The notes under the pieces were generated by a model. The model saw only the letters and a list, made by a program, of their open reading frames with translations. It searched no databases and was not told the origin of the DNA. A stretch of DNA of 64,000 nt from Sipunculus nudus (Eukaryota > Annelida > Sipuncula > Golfingiida > Sipunculidae): positions 57,803,159 to 57,867,158 of the forward strand of contig CM049313.1 in the NCBI GenBank assembly GCA_026874595.1. Reading direction: 5' to 3'. Positions 10,871 to 23,700 of this stretch are shown here, piece by piece. Every line of letters begins with the position of its first letter. Position 1 is the stretch's first letter. Both the position numbers and the translations under genes were made by a program.

Positions 10871-12154
10871 GCAGTACTCACAAGCTTTCAACTGACTAGT
10901 AAAGCTGATATACTGACTATATTCAAGTCTGATGAAATATAAGAATACAACAGCAATATTAAAATTTCAATATACTGGGGTAAATGTACCTATGTTACAC
11001 AGGCCACTTTGTGTCACATGGACAAACATATACGGGTACGGGTACTGAGTTATATGAGGCCTGGGTAAGTATGTATTGTAACCAAACATTTAGTGTTCAG
11101 ATAGATGTAATAAGTTGTTGAATAACATTCAGCCTTAACACACACACATGCGCAAGCGAGGTTTTGAATCAGACAGTCAAATTTGCGCACTCAGTTAACA
11201 CAGTCATGAATGTGAGGCCATCTTACCACAGCTGTCTGTTCACTGAAGTTGTAAAACAAAGGTTCACAGAAGACCAGCCACATTTACTGGCAGATAAAAG
11301 CTGCAAGTCCATACACAAAAACACCTTATCAAATACAACTAGTGTGTTTGCATGCCTGTCACTTCAGTCACTAGCAATACACACAGTTAGGTCCTAAAAA
11401 TGATTATTGGTATGGGAAACAGTTCCCAGGGATTTTAACATGCTTTTCAGCCACTTTTATGGCAATTGTGTTTGGGTACAAATTAGGCACAGATCTATCC
11501 CTCTGATCAACAACAACATGCAAGGGCTGTATTATGCTTGTTCACACACATGAAAATTGTCCTTGACACAATGATATCCTTGTGACCAGTTAGTGGTCTT
11601 CCCCGTTTATGTCATTTTTTGGGGGCAAAATTTTGTAGTGTGTCTGTGCCAGGTGTAATATGACTTGAACTGACTGATCATCAAATGGGTTTTCTACATT
11701 AACAACCACACTAAGTAGAGAAACAATGGCCTATGATGGCATGAACCCCAGTGCTAGGTGGAACTTGATGTGAAGGAAGATTTTGTTAAATTTTTTTAAA
11801 AGATTTGATTCCCTAAAGAAATGAAGGAGAGGTCAGGTGGCATATGATCATCTGACAGATAGAGAAGAAAGCCATTTATTTTATGAATACAAATGTATTT
11901 TCAGTCACAATCTGTTATATGACCTAGACTTTATTCAAGTTTCGGTCAGCCTTGCTTAAAGGGGCATAATCAGGAGCAATATCATGCCTATTCTTTCACA
12001 CTATCAGTTCACCTTTGCTTTAAAAACACAAGTTTCCAGGCAAAATTATAGCAGCACTGCAGCAGGTGGTTTCAGTCCTTCCCATTTAGCCGCTGACACT
12101 TTGCTATGATTTTGGGTGTTTATAAACACAATCTACATGTGTCTGTTTACAATA
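10871..12154. other. Non-coding stretch
   Basis: No supported exon or array. It includes a short CACACACATGCGC segment near 11,141. A 77-codon plus-strand frame at 11,164-11,397 has no recognisable domain. Confidence 0.35.
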
Positions 12155-14437
12155 CAAGTGACCCATGGGTCATGACGCTCAGCTGACTGGAAAGAGATTC
12201 GCCAAAGGAAATTTTATCATCTAAATGGTAGTATAAACCCATTCAACTGAAGCATCAAACAGATTAACCAACAGGCCAAGTTTGTGACTGTATTTATATA
12301 TCTCAAAAATAGAGAAAAAATGCATAAACTTTAAAAAAAAATACAGGTGGTTCCACCTGTCTGCAGAAACTAATAAAAACACTTAATGGTCAATATCCAT
12401 GCAAAGAATCATGGTGATCTCTGGATTAGTTGTTCAGATACTTCAGCTTTTGTATCAAATTTTCCATTATTCTGAGGGATACTTTGGAGTCCTATAGCTT
12501 GAAGGATATGGGTAACAGAGACCTAATTTCAGGTTTCCATAGACACTTTTCATTGGCCTACTTGCACGACAAGAATGGAGATTCTAGGTCCTGTTGTTAC
12601 AATCTGTGCCACATTAACAGATGACAGCATCCTTAAAGGTCTCAAAAATAGAGAAAAAAATTTGTAAAAAACCCCGAACAAATACAGGTGGTGCCACCTG
12701 TCTGCACAAACTGATGAAACACTCCATAATTAATATCCATGCAAAGAATCATGGTGATCTCTGCATTAGTTGTTCAGATACTTCAGCTTTTGTATCAAAT
12801 TGTCAATTATTCTGCGGGATACTTTGGAGTCCTATAGCTTGAAGGATATGGGTAACAGAGACTTAATTTCAGGTTTCCATGAAGACTTTTCATGGGTCAC
12901 CCAGTGTGTCAAGAATGAAATTCTAGGTCCAGTTGTTATGATTTGTGCCCAATTAACAAATGTTCATATCTTTAAAGATCTCAAAAATAGAGAAAAAATT
13001 TGTAAACAAACCCGAACAAATACAGGTGGTGCCACCAGTCTGTAGAAACTGATGAAATACTCCATGATCAATATCCATACAAACAATTATGGTGATCTCT
13101 GCATTAGTAGTTCAGATACTTCAGCTTTTGTAACAATTTTTCAATTATTCTGAGCTGTACTTTGGAGTGCCATAGCTCAAAGGATATGGGTAACAGAGAC
13201 CTAATTTAAGGTTTCCATGGAGAATTTTCATGGGTCTCCCTGTGTATCAAGAATGAAGATTCTACATCCAGTCATTACGATTTGTACCCTGTTGACAGAT
13301 AACTACATCCTTAAAGGTCTCAAAAATAGAGAAAATTAATTGTAAATATTTGAAAAAATACAGGTGGCACCACCAGTCTAAAGGAACTGATGGAACAACT
13401 CTTGATCAACATGTATGCCAAAAATCATGACCATCAGTGTTGTAGTTATTGAGATGTTGCAATTTGTTTTTATCAAATTTTCCATTATTCAGGGGCGTAA
13501 TGGGGAGCCAAATAGCTCAAAGGATACGGGTAACAGAGACCTTATTGCTGGTTTCCATGCAGACTTTTCATTGGTCACTCACTGTGTGAGTAATGAAGAT
13601 TTTAGGTCCAGTCTTTACAATTTGTGCCCTGTTGACAGATGTTCACAGTTTTAAAGGTCTCAAATATAGAGAAAACAATTCGTAAAAAATTGAAAAATAC
13701 AGGTGGCGCCACCAGTCTGCAGAAACTGATGAAACATCTCATGATCAATATGTATGCAAAAAATACTGACCATCAGTGATGTAGTTAATGAGATATTGAA
13801 GTTTTTGTATGAAATTTTTGACTATGAGATATTGAAGTTTTTGTATGAAATTTTTGACTATTCTGGGGGTTACTTTGGGGCCCAATAGCTCTAAGGATAT
13901 GGGTAACAGAGACCAAATTTCTGGTTTCCATGGAGACTTATCATAGGTCTCTCAGTGTGTCAAGAATTAAGATTCTAGGTCCAGTCTTTACTATTTGTGC
14001 CCTGTTAACAGATGTTCACATTTTTAAAGGTCTCGAAAATAGAGAAAAAAAATTGTAAAAAATTGAAAAATACAGGTAGCCCCACCAGTCTGCAGGAACT
14101 GATGAAACTTCTCATGATCAATATGTATGCAAAAAATCATGACCATCAGTGATGTAGTTAATGAGATATTGAAGTTTTTGTATGAAATTTTTTATTATTC
14201 TGGGGGGTACTTTGGGGCCCCATAGCTCGAAGGATATGGGTAACAGAGACCCAATTTCTGGCGTCCAAGGAGATTTTTTATGGACCTCTCAGAATGTAAA
14301 GTTACAAGATTCTAGGTCCAGGGGTTACAATTTGTGCCAGGTTAACGGACAGACGGACGGACAGACGGACGGACGGACAGACGGACAAAGAGTGATCACT
14401 ATAGCTCAGATGACTTACAGTCAGCTGAGCTAAAAAA
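12155..14437 (+). mobile_element. Complete A-family hairpin-ended element, six ~340-bp units
   Basis: The 5' end is ACAAGTGACCCATGGGTCAT with the palindrome TGACCCATGGGTCA (12,159-12,172) and the subterminal motif GCTCAGCTGA (12,177-12,186). The 3' end is a GACGGACGGACAGACGG microsatellite (14,345-14,387), then a hairpin AGCTCAGATGACT-TAC-AGTCAGCTGAGCT (14,403-14,431) and AAAAAA. The outer arm contains TCAGCTGAGC, the exact reverse complement of the 5' motif. The core has units anchored on the CAGGTGG..CCACC palindrome at about 12,344, 12,684, 13,023, 13,361, 13,700 and 14,072, giving periods of 338-340 bp and one of 372. Open frames inside are repeat shadows. This is the best intact copy of the family in the window. 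Confidence 0.8.
13790..13860 (+). repeat. ~34-bp duplication inside one A-element unit
   Basis: The segment ATGAGATATTGAAGTTTTTG plus its continuation into TGAAATTTTTGACT occurs twice back to back. This accounts for the single 372-bp unit among 338-340-bp units, and it is a local slippage event after the array formed. Confidence 0.8.
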
Positions 14438-16725
14438 GGCCAGTGACTGAAGGTCTGATTTTGTGCATGTGTGTGTAACAGATCCCAACCAGAGAGCAGT
14501 CAAAACTAGTCCATACATCAATCTTCCTGTCCTTTGATATAACTCAGCTGGCTTGACATTATACGGTCCATGGGACCAAACGGTAAATTCTTTGTAGACC
14601 ATGTTGCAACATATTTGAACAATAGGTCTTAGGGCCTCAGGGGAAATGACACTGGTAGCACAGGTGGTGTATCAGGTCCCAGGCCTGAGTCACAGCAACA
14701 TGTAATGTTTCAGCCAGCGGGAACATGCATTACATTTTGGAGCCAAGCAAGTCAGGGCATCTGATTGATAGGTGTTGTGGCCCAGACGATGCACAGATTC
14801 CCACATGCTGTGTTTTTGTTGACACCTGTGATTGTGCCCGGTTCACTGTTTTTAACACTCATGTACAGGAATGCCAACGGTTTCAAGGCAATATTTTGGC
14901 TGACATTTACCAATTTTTTTTAAAGAGAAGATGCTATTTTTTCATGTTAATTTAACATGCTATTTAGGTGATTTCGCCGCTTTAATGACAAATGTCAAGT
15001 TTAGTAGTATCAAACTCAAAGGAACATGGAACCTTTAAGTCAAGAACCTGTCCACTATTAATTACAGCAAAATGATACCCAGGCTTGGACTAATTACTGT
15101 CAATAAATGGGGCCACATTATTAAGATAAGCAGTGGTTTAACTCAGCCACTATGATGTGACGTGTTATTGAATTCTCCATTCACTCCTTGAGCATTTTCT
15201 TCATTACAATTTTTTTGTAAAAAAACCTTGCTTTTTGTTAAAATTTCCCAGTCATAAAGCCATATTCAGTATGCTCATACTCCATATAACAGAGGCCTTT
15301 CACTTTTACAACTTGATGGATCATACATTACCTGGGCCACGAACAGCAAAATCAGGTCATTATAGAGAGATTATACATGAAACCATCCGTGGGAGTGTGG
15401 CAAGTATAAATTATTGTTAAGAGAGTTAATATTAAATATGTTGGGACTCCACTGACACTAAGATGGGCCAATTGTGCTAAACCTGTACACAGCGGTGTCT
15501 GAGGTTAAAGCAAGACAAATAAGGTTGTTTGTCAGGCAGTTACTTAATAAACATAACACAAATGATGCAGACAGTAACATCCATCACTTTTAGAGTGATA
15601 GAAAAGATGATTCTATCCACTTACAGCAAATTATGGGCCATTTTGTCCCACCTGTAACATGTCCACAATTAACCCAAAAATTTTATGACCATGCAGACAT
15701 TCAATGAATAATCAGTTGCATATTTGCTGCTGAATCAATTTAAAACGTTGAAAGTTGAAAGGGTTGAAAGTTTACATGAAGAAGTAACTTGGATACAGAA
15801 ATCCATAACTTCGATTTTGGTATCTTTTATAATGTCTTGGTCAAAATAAAATATTTTTGTTTTTGTCCCACCTTTAACAGGTTGTGCTGCAATTAATATT
15901 GTTATGACTATTAACCTAGAATTGCAGATTGCTTTACACTGACCATAATAGAAGTGAGATTAATATTTCATATGTGTCTGGGGTACATATAACTCTAACA
16001 AATCAGAATCAAGTGTTTCATCGAAAAGGTTGACATTGTCAATCACAACTGTCCCACCAGTTGTATAGCAGTGTGGAATTTGAGACAAGATAAACCTTTA
16101 ACCTTTCTGCAGAAAAGCACAAACTTGAACTGTTTTGTCATGCCTAATTTGTATGCCTGTCCTCTGAATTTATTTTGCAGCAGATCAAAGATACATCTTT
16201 TTGTCCCACTGTAACATGTTCCACCCATATCATGTCCCACCCATAACAAGGCTAAGAATATAGCTTGCTTCATATCGAGTAAGATTTAATAAATTGTTTC
16301 ATGTTAACTTTGATGGTATTTTCTTCAACTTGTTTATAAAGGTAACACTTTCAATATTTGTTTTAATGTACTTTTTAGGCCTTCTTTGGTTATTAATAGG
16401 ACTTTCAGAAAGGCAATTTATCATATTATAACTTATTAATATTTAATGTCTTAAATTTTCTTTTTCTAACACAATCTGGATTTAATTTCCTTTATTATGT
16501 TTTCAAAATTTAAGATTATTTAAATCATTTAAAATATAACCAAATAATAAAGTGTAACTGCATATGATGACAGATTTTTTTTAGTAGATTAGTTGATAAA
16601 GATATATAACAGTGAAAGGTGCCACTTTATAAAGGCAGATATGGTCAATAATGATTACAAAAATGGTATGGATTCCAAAAAGCACTGGCAAAATAGAAAG
16701 GTTGGGAAAACATGAGTACATTTAA
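14438..16725. other. Non-coding stretch with recurring GTCCCACC motif
   Basis: No exon is supported. Variants of TTTTGTCCCACCTGTAACATG recur at about 15,643, 15,867, 16,049 and 16,201, with related TTTGTCCCAC words at about 18,250 and 18,446. The spacing shrinks (about 225, 180, 150 bp), so this may be a decayed tandem array. Nothing else is recognisable. Confidence 0.4.
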
Positions 16726-16727
16726 AA

Positions 16728-17712
16728 ACAAGGGACCCATGGGTCATGGCGCTCAGCTGAAGTTTGATATTTTTGCAAATGCAAAATATACAAAATATTC
16801 TATTGTAATGTTTTTCATTTATATTAGCATATGAGAAGCTAGGAGGAAAGGGGCCCTCCTACTTGATATAGTCAATTTCTAAATATATGATTGCAAAACT
16901 AATACTCTGACAAGACTGTCATGAAGAAAAACAGTAAAGTTTTGAGTTACTTTGATGCATATGAAAAAATTAATGATGGACAGGCCAGTGGACAGAATAG
17001 ACTAATAAATTTATTTCACTTTCAAAAATGCATTTACGGTAAGTTCATATATAAGCCTATTTTTTTAGCATATCCACTTTTTTCATTAATAAATTTTATC
17101 TGATTCATTTTTTTATTTACAATATTTATATTTAAAATTTGTAATAAAAAACTCTGAAAATATAAGTTAAATATCAGAATTCTAGGTTGCAATTATAATA
17201 TATCCAGAGTGTAATATCCTTGGCTAGATATAAACAACACTTGACATGGTGTATGAAAACTTGAATAAAGCCACTTTTTCAATCAATTCCTTTGAAATTT
17301 CTGATTTTAAAAGATTAATTCCTTATCTATATATGCTGTGAAAAAATTTGGGCCCATAACTTCAAAACAATGAGCAAAACTTACCTAATTTTTGGTATGT
17401 TTATAGAAAATGTACGGAAGAATATGAATACTAAATATTATCAAAAACAGATCAGGGTTTTGATATTAGGCAGCCTTGAAGTGTTACAATGGCTATTTTT
17501 ATGGAAAACTCCTTAATATCTAGAAGGAACAAAGTCCTAGTGACCCAATTTTTGGTATGGTAGGACATTTTTTTTTTAAACATCTAACAGAAAGCAAAAT
17601 TTTGGAATTGTAGGTCCAACGGTTTCAAAACATGCTCTGGTAAGGGCCAGACGGCCGACAGACAAAAGACCACAACTATAGCTCAGATGACTTATAGTCA
17701 GCTGAGTTAACA
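16728..17712 (+). mobile_element. Short complete B-family element
   Basis: The 5' end AACAAGGGACCCATGGGTCA contains GACCCATGGGTC (16,734-16,745), followed by GCTCAGCTGA. The 3' end has a reduced CCAGACGGCCGACAGAC tract, then a hairpin AGCTCAGATGACT (17,680-17,692) TAT AGTCAGCTGAGTT (17,696-17,708). The interior contains one B unit, including the phrases TTTTGATATTAGGCAG and GGGCCCATAACTTC. At about 985 bp it is much shorter than the 2.7-kb B element at 20.7 kb, so it is probably a one-unit version. Confidence 0.75.
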
Positions 17713-19429
17713 AAAGAGAGACTGGACAAGCCAAATAGGCATCCTTTGCCTAGGTGCTGGTGATAATGTCAATTAGTGATCAGAGAAAAATAAGCACCAA
17801 TAAGTAAAGTAGCTAAATAAAACTATTGAATTCTGGCTTAAGTATCAAAGTTAAACAGATTAATGGGGGGGGGGGGGAATGGCTATGGAAAGATACACAG
17901 AAAAATCCAAAATTTAAAAAATTAAGGGAGATGTTGAGGGATTAATTTACTCTTTTGTCACTGATAAACTCTCATTGAATGTATTAAACTGAGTATAAAC
18001 TTAAAGTAAGCAAAATACTGTATATAGTTATAATATAAGAGTATTCAGGTTTTGATAAACCTGTGCCCGAAAACATTAATAAACAGTCACTTGGAAGAGA
18101 AGGCTTACTTATATTAAAAATCACTTGCACCTTTTAAATGAAATGGTGTGACTGTGCAGATTATTTTATAGCATTTTTACACCATAAATTCATTAAGAAA
18201 GAGGAATATCAAAACATACCTGTGGTAAAAGTAAACAGAATTACCAACCTTTGTCCCACTCATAATGGTCCACCATATACTTTCTATTGGCAAATTTGAA
18301 TAATTCCTCATATTATATTCAAAAAAGAAATATACTGTGCCTTGATTTTCAATGGTCCATGGCATATTTTGGGTATATGACATATTTTATGGTCTCATTA
18401 ATGTATAAATTTGATGTAAATATTAATAAAACTGTATTTCTATCATTGTCCCACACAAAACACTTTTTATATAAACATATTTAATAGTAAGACTAATTTT
18501 TGCGGTTTTTGTATTTTAAAAAGTTTCACGGGGTTCCTTTTTCACGCTCTTTCATTAGTCTAGTAGTATATTTTATTATCAAATATGAAACTATAGACTG
18601 TAATGACCAAATTATTTCATAAACCGCGGATTTCACTATTACCCAAGTCTACTATTTCTCCAACCAGATATAGCATGTGTGAACAGTCACTGATGGCTGA
18701 GCCGACATGTGGGGGAAGCATTGACCCCGCTGGTTGTAATTAGTTCAGGGCCAAGGCTTATTTAAAACAACTCATATTCCGCAATTTGGCCCCTTAATGA
18801 ACTGTGATCTTTCAAATATATTCAAAATTCACGTCATCACTAACCAATCAAACATCGTTTGGCGCCTTATGATTTCGGTAGTGACAGAATAAGTCCTTTA
18901 TATGGTTACAAGGTGGCGCTACCCCAGTGGTAACGTTCACTACTTTGATGGCAAATTTTATTCATTGACAATAACTAAATGCGGCACAATGTGAAAGAGT
19001 ACCTTCTACTCAATATCCATTTTAAGCGGCATTGGATGTCTTCTAGCTTGTGTACACATACACCATTTTTTTAAACATTACTGCCCGGCGAGCACTGACA
19101 CTTTCCAGACTCCAGTAACTGCCAGGCGCACCGCCCGGGTCAGCACATCCTTGCAAAGGGTCACGGTTTTTGCATCTAAGCCGACCAATATTATTTTAAA
19201 TGGGCCCTGTTATTCTCCCCAAATCACTTAAAGTATATGCACCAGGCTTGATGGACATCACTATGTAGCTGAACAATAATCTCAACTGTCGGCAACTTTT
19301 GGCAGCTTCTGAAATTAATGATCATGGCCAGGTATATATGCATTCAAAACTGCGTGGTTTCAATTTCGCTGTCAGAGAGCGACCGTGAATATAGCGATTT
19401 TGAAACCACTGCAAATAAGAAGACAACCA
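17713..19429. other. Non-coding stretch
   Basis: No exon is supported. It holds a G run at about 17,863-17,877, two GTCCCAC words (18,250; 18,446) and a more GC-rich patch at 18,700-19,170. A 5' terminus for the G array that starts downstream was looked for here and not found. Confidence 0.35.
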
Positions 19430-20241
19430 CAGTATACATATGCAAAATTTCAGGGGGATATGTCAAATCAGTCCTAAGATATAAGCCTGAATGTCTGCAG
19501 CGTAAACATAAATGTAGGTGGCCCCACCTACATTTATGTCTGCAGCCTAAACATAAATGTAGGTGGCCCAACCTTCCACAAAATCCAGAAAGCTATCCAA
19601 GATGTATAAACATGCAAAATTTTAGGCAGATAAGTCACACCACTACTAAGATATGAGGGATTTTATCCCATGGCAGACAAACAGATGGAGGCTGTGCAAA
19701 ATTTTTTGCAGGTGGCACCATCAGTTTTGCATATGATAAAGAGCTATGTAAGATCTATACACATGCAAAATTGCAGAGGGATATGTCAAACCAGTCCTGA
19801 GATATAAACCTGAATGTCTGCAGCGTAAATATGAATATAAGTGGCGCCACCTACATTAATATCAGCAGCGTAAACATAAATGTAGGTGGCCTCACCTGCC
19901 ACAAAATCCAGAAGGCTATCCAAGATGTATAAACGTGCAAAATTTCAGGCAGAAAAGTCAAACAACTACTGAGATATGAGTGATTTTATCCAATGGCAGA
20001 CAAACAGATGGACGCTGTGAAAAAATGGTTGCAGGTGGCGCAACCAGTTTTGTGTATGATAAAGAGCTATGTGAGATCTATACACATGCAAAATTTAGGA
20101 GGATACAACAAATCAGTCCTGAGATAAAAGCCTGGATGTCTGCAGCATTAACATTAATGTAGGTGGCGCCACCTGCCACAAAATCCAGAAAGCTATTCAA
20201 GATGTATACACATGAAAAATTTCAGGTGGACAGATGCTGTG
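19430..20241 (+). mobile_element. G-family element, left part (5'-truncated, interrupted)
   Basis: Tandem units carry GGTGGC..CCACC palindromes and the phrases TGCAAAATTTCAGG, GATATAAGCCTG and CAGACAAACAGATGGA. The array stops at GCTGTG (20,236-20,241), where an A/B-type 5' end begins. It resumes at AAAAATGGTTGCAGGTGG (26,376). Joining the two restores the phrase seen elsewhere in the family (GCTGTGAAAAAATGGTTGCA, 20,013), so the intervening 6.1 kb is an insertion. The 5' hairpin of family G is absent, so the left end is truncated. Confidence 0.7.
19506..19539. repeat. 34-bp near-perfect palindrome
   Basis: Two perfect 16-bp arms (ACATAAATGTAGGTGG and its reverse complement) are separated by CC. 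A G-family unit boundary has been folded back on itself here, probably by an inverted duplication of the unit's CCACC-containing segment. Confidence 0.8.
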
Positions 20242-20745
20242 AACAAGAGACCCATGGGTCACATCGCTCAGCTGAATTTTGGAAAATATTAGTAACTGCA
20301 AAATATTTTTATTTCTTTTGTTTTTTCATGTATATTATCATTAGAAAAGCTATGAGGAAATGGCCTTGCTAAAATGAAACTCTGTAAATTATAGAATAAT
20401 TGACATGAGCTAAACCATTTAGTGATGCACCAAGGGAAAAAATAGGCCTACGTTAAGTGTTAAATAAGAGTAACATTTCATAAACATATAATGTGTGAAG
20501 GTAATTAAGTTTTCAAAAGTTAAATATATGGCCATATGAGTTAAAAATTAATCCCACAAAGTTTGACCAATATTCCTAATTTTAATACTAAGATAACAGT
20601 GTTATTCACACCTAGGCCCTGCCAACTTTAAGAGATATGAATAAAATGCTACAAAGTATTTATATCTTCTAAAATCTTGTCAGTAAGCAATTACATTAGA
20701 TCCTAATATTTTATCACATTTGAATATTAGCCGGGATTTTCTTTA
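20242..20745 (+). mobile_element. Outer B-family element, 5' part
   Basis: The sequence begins AACAAGAGACCCATGGGTCA (palindrome core GACCCATGGGTC at 20,249-20,260) followed by GCTCAGCTGA. It resembles the start of the short B element at 16.7 kb. It is cut off at 20,745 by a second B 5' end. Its 3' part is proposed to be 25,269-26,375, which ends in a B-type hairpin exactly where the G array resumes. Confidence 0.6.
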
Positions 20746-23700
20746 AAACAAGGGACCCATGAGTCACGGCGATCAGCTGTTATATATGATAAAAAATATG
20801 ATTTGGGAAAGAGGCACATGCTTGTTTTGTGTGGTAATAAATATAAGCTTTATTATGAGTTGTTGGTTTTTAGCTTATGTATGATTTTGATAGTATCTTT
20901 GGAGACAGGGAAGAGGATTGATTTCATTTATTTTATTAACAAATGGAGTGCTACTGTCGCACAGATTTTGACTTGGCTATATAACTTATAAGCAGCACAT
21001 ATAATAAAAGAGTTTAACTATTTATTAAAATTTAATAACAAATATTGTGCCAATATAATTTTTATTTAAAAAAAATAATAAGAAAATCATATGGTTTTTT
21101 AAAATAAAATATAACTGAAATGATTATTAAAATAATATTATAGAATATATTCATGAATGCATTCATGAATACATTTTGAAAGTATCTGCACTGGTATTCA
21201 AATACTTTCATTTTGACCTGAATTCCCAGTCTTATGCAATAAAATTTTTTGATGCAGTACATATTCATATTCGTATTCAAATACATTTGCAAAGCATACG
21301 CACCATGTCTAGTATTTATTCAGTTTTAGCCAAACAATGATGATGAGAATCCAGAATATACAAAATTCACAAATTTAAATAATGATCATAAGTACCTGGT
21401 TTCATGGCTTTTATTTATATTAAAAAAAATAAATGTATTTTATTCACTTTGGACTACTTTCACAACAATCCACACACTAGACACAGTAGGAATCTAGATT
21501 AATATTATCAACTGCATCTTTGTCTATCATTAATTTCCTTCATATGATCCCTAATGATTAGTAATGAATAATATGATTTATTTTTTATCATTAAAATTGA
21601 ACTGAAAAATACCATAGGTGACTGCATGGTGTTATTTGGAATAACATTGACATTGACATTATATCCATCCATACAAGATTCTTACATGATCAGTAACTGC
21701 AAGTTAATTTTCTGTTACTCATCAACTAACAAATTCCTTTTCTATTAATTTTTCTTTAATTTGTTATTAAAAACCAATAAAAATTATTAATTTATTGTTT
21801 TTTGTTATGTTGTTTTTCAAAACAACTACTAGATGAGTTGGGTTGGACACCTTGATCAACTGTGGCTGGGCATTAGCTGCCTGGCTGCCCCAGTGTATGC
21901 CTCGCCTCAAGCATGCATAATTTGATGAAAGGTCAACAAGGTCAACATACAGGTGACTGAAGAGGGGCTGGATTAAGCCTGGGTCTGACATGGTCTCATA
22001 AAAACATTAATAAAAGCTACAATATTTGGCCAATTTCTTTCAGCTTTCTAAACTACAAAGATGAAATCCTTATGTGTGCATGTTATGAAAATTATTTCAA
22101 CAGTGCTCTCAGGAAACAAATGTGCCATGGTCAAAGTTGGGCAAAATTTAAGGTACTAATTTTATATTTATACTAATAACTTATAAAATTTGAAAAATTC
22201 AGAACTAATTTTTGGTATTTAATTGAATCTTGATTAAATAATGTTACATCCCTGACAAAAAATCTCTAGCTTTAGCAATCCTCTTGTTAAGGGAGTAAAT
22301 ATATTTCTTGATTTGTTAAAAAGTGCATTATGTTTGGGCCCATAACTTAAAACAATTACGCAATACTGACATCATTTCTAGCATGTGCATAGGGAATGTA
22401 TAAAAAAATATGTATATTATATATGATCAAAGTCAGATCAGTGGTTTTGATATTAGGCAGTCTTACAGTGTAACAATGGGTTTTTAATGGAAAAATGAAG
22501 TTTTTCATTAATATTTAGAAGGAATTAAGTCCTAGTGATCAAATTCTTGGCATGGTTGGGGATTTTGGAGACATCTAACTGTATGCTAAATTTAAGGAAC
22601 TTAGAGCTGAAGCTGGGGAGCTGAGCTCTAGCAAACTGCATAACACTAGCTTGATGTAAACTTGATGTGACATGGTGCTTGAAAATTTGAATAAAATCTA
22701 GTTTTTGATCAACTGGTTTTAAATTTTTGGTGTTAACAGACAAAATACTAACAAAAACATGCTGTAAAAATTAAATCCACAGTACTTACAGGAAAAAAAA
22801 CGTGCCATAGTCAAACTTTGGCAAAATTTAAGGTACCAATTTTATATTTTTGCCAATATTTAAAAAAATTCAACAGATTTTGATCTAATTTTTGGTATAC
22901 AATTAAATTTTGATCAATTTAAATTGTATTACTGAAACTAGATGTGTCAGAACGACACGAATGCCCCCACCTTGGGCAAATTAGAAACATTTGTAAAATT
23001 TGGAAAATTTTTTAAGTTCAGGAGGTGTCGTATGGTCAAAAGTAGGTCAACAAGGGCAAAATGCAAACTCGATCTGTAACGGGTCATTATCAAGCAACAC
23101 ACCAAAAATCATGCCAGTATATGCAGGCATTGTGAAAAAAAAAGTCCATAAATGTGCATTTTCCATAAAAATTTCTGTCTTTCATGAAATTTTCTATGTT
23201 TAGGAGCCCTAAAACAATCAAAAGTAGGTCAACCGGGATGAAACGCAAACTCGATCTGTAACTGTCATTATCAGTACAAAAAAATCCAGTACATATGCAT
23301 TTGTTATGAAAATTTATATTTTTCATGAAACTTTCTATGTTCAGGAGCAGTCAAATGGTCAAAAGTAGGTCAACAAAACAAGAACTCGATCTGTAACTGG
23401 TCATTATCTGCCTACACACCAAAAATCAGGCCTGAATCTGCAGGCACTGCAAAAAAAAGTCCATACATGTGCACCTTTTTATGAAATTTTCTATGTTAGA
23501 GCACCGTCAAACGGTCAAAAATAGGTCAACTGGGACAAAACATGAACTTGATCTGTAACTGGTCATTATCTGCCCACACACCAAAAATCAGGTCAATATC
23601 TGCAGGTATTGTGAAGAAAAGTCTGTACAAGTGTATTTGTCATGAAAATATATATTTTACATGAAATTTTCTATGTTCAGGAGCCGTAAAACAGTCAAAA

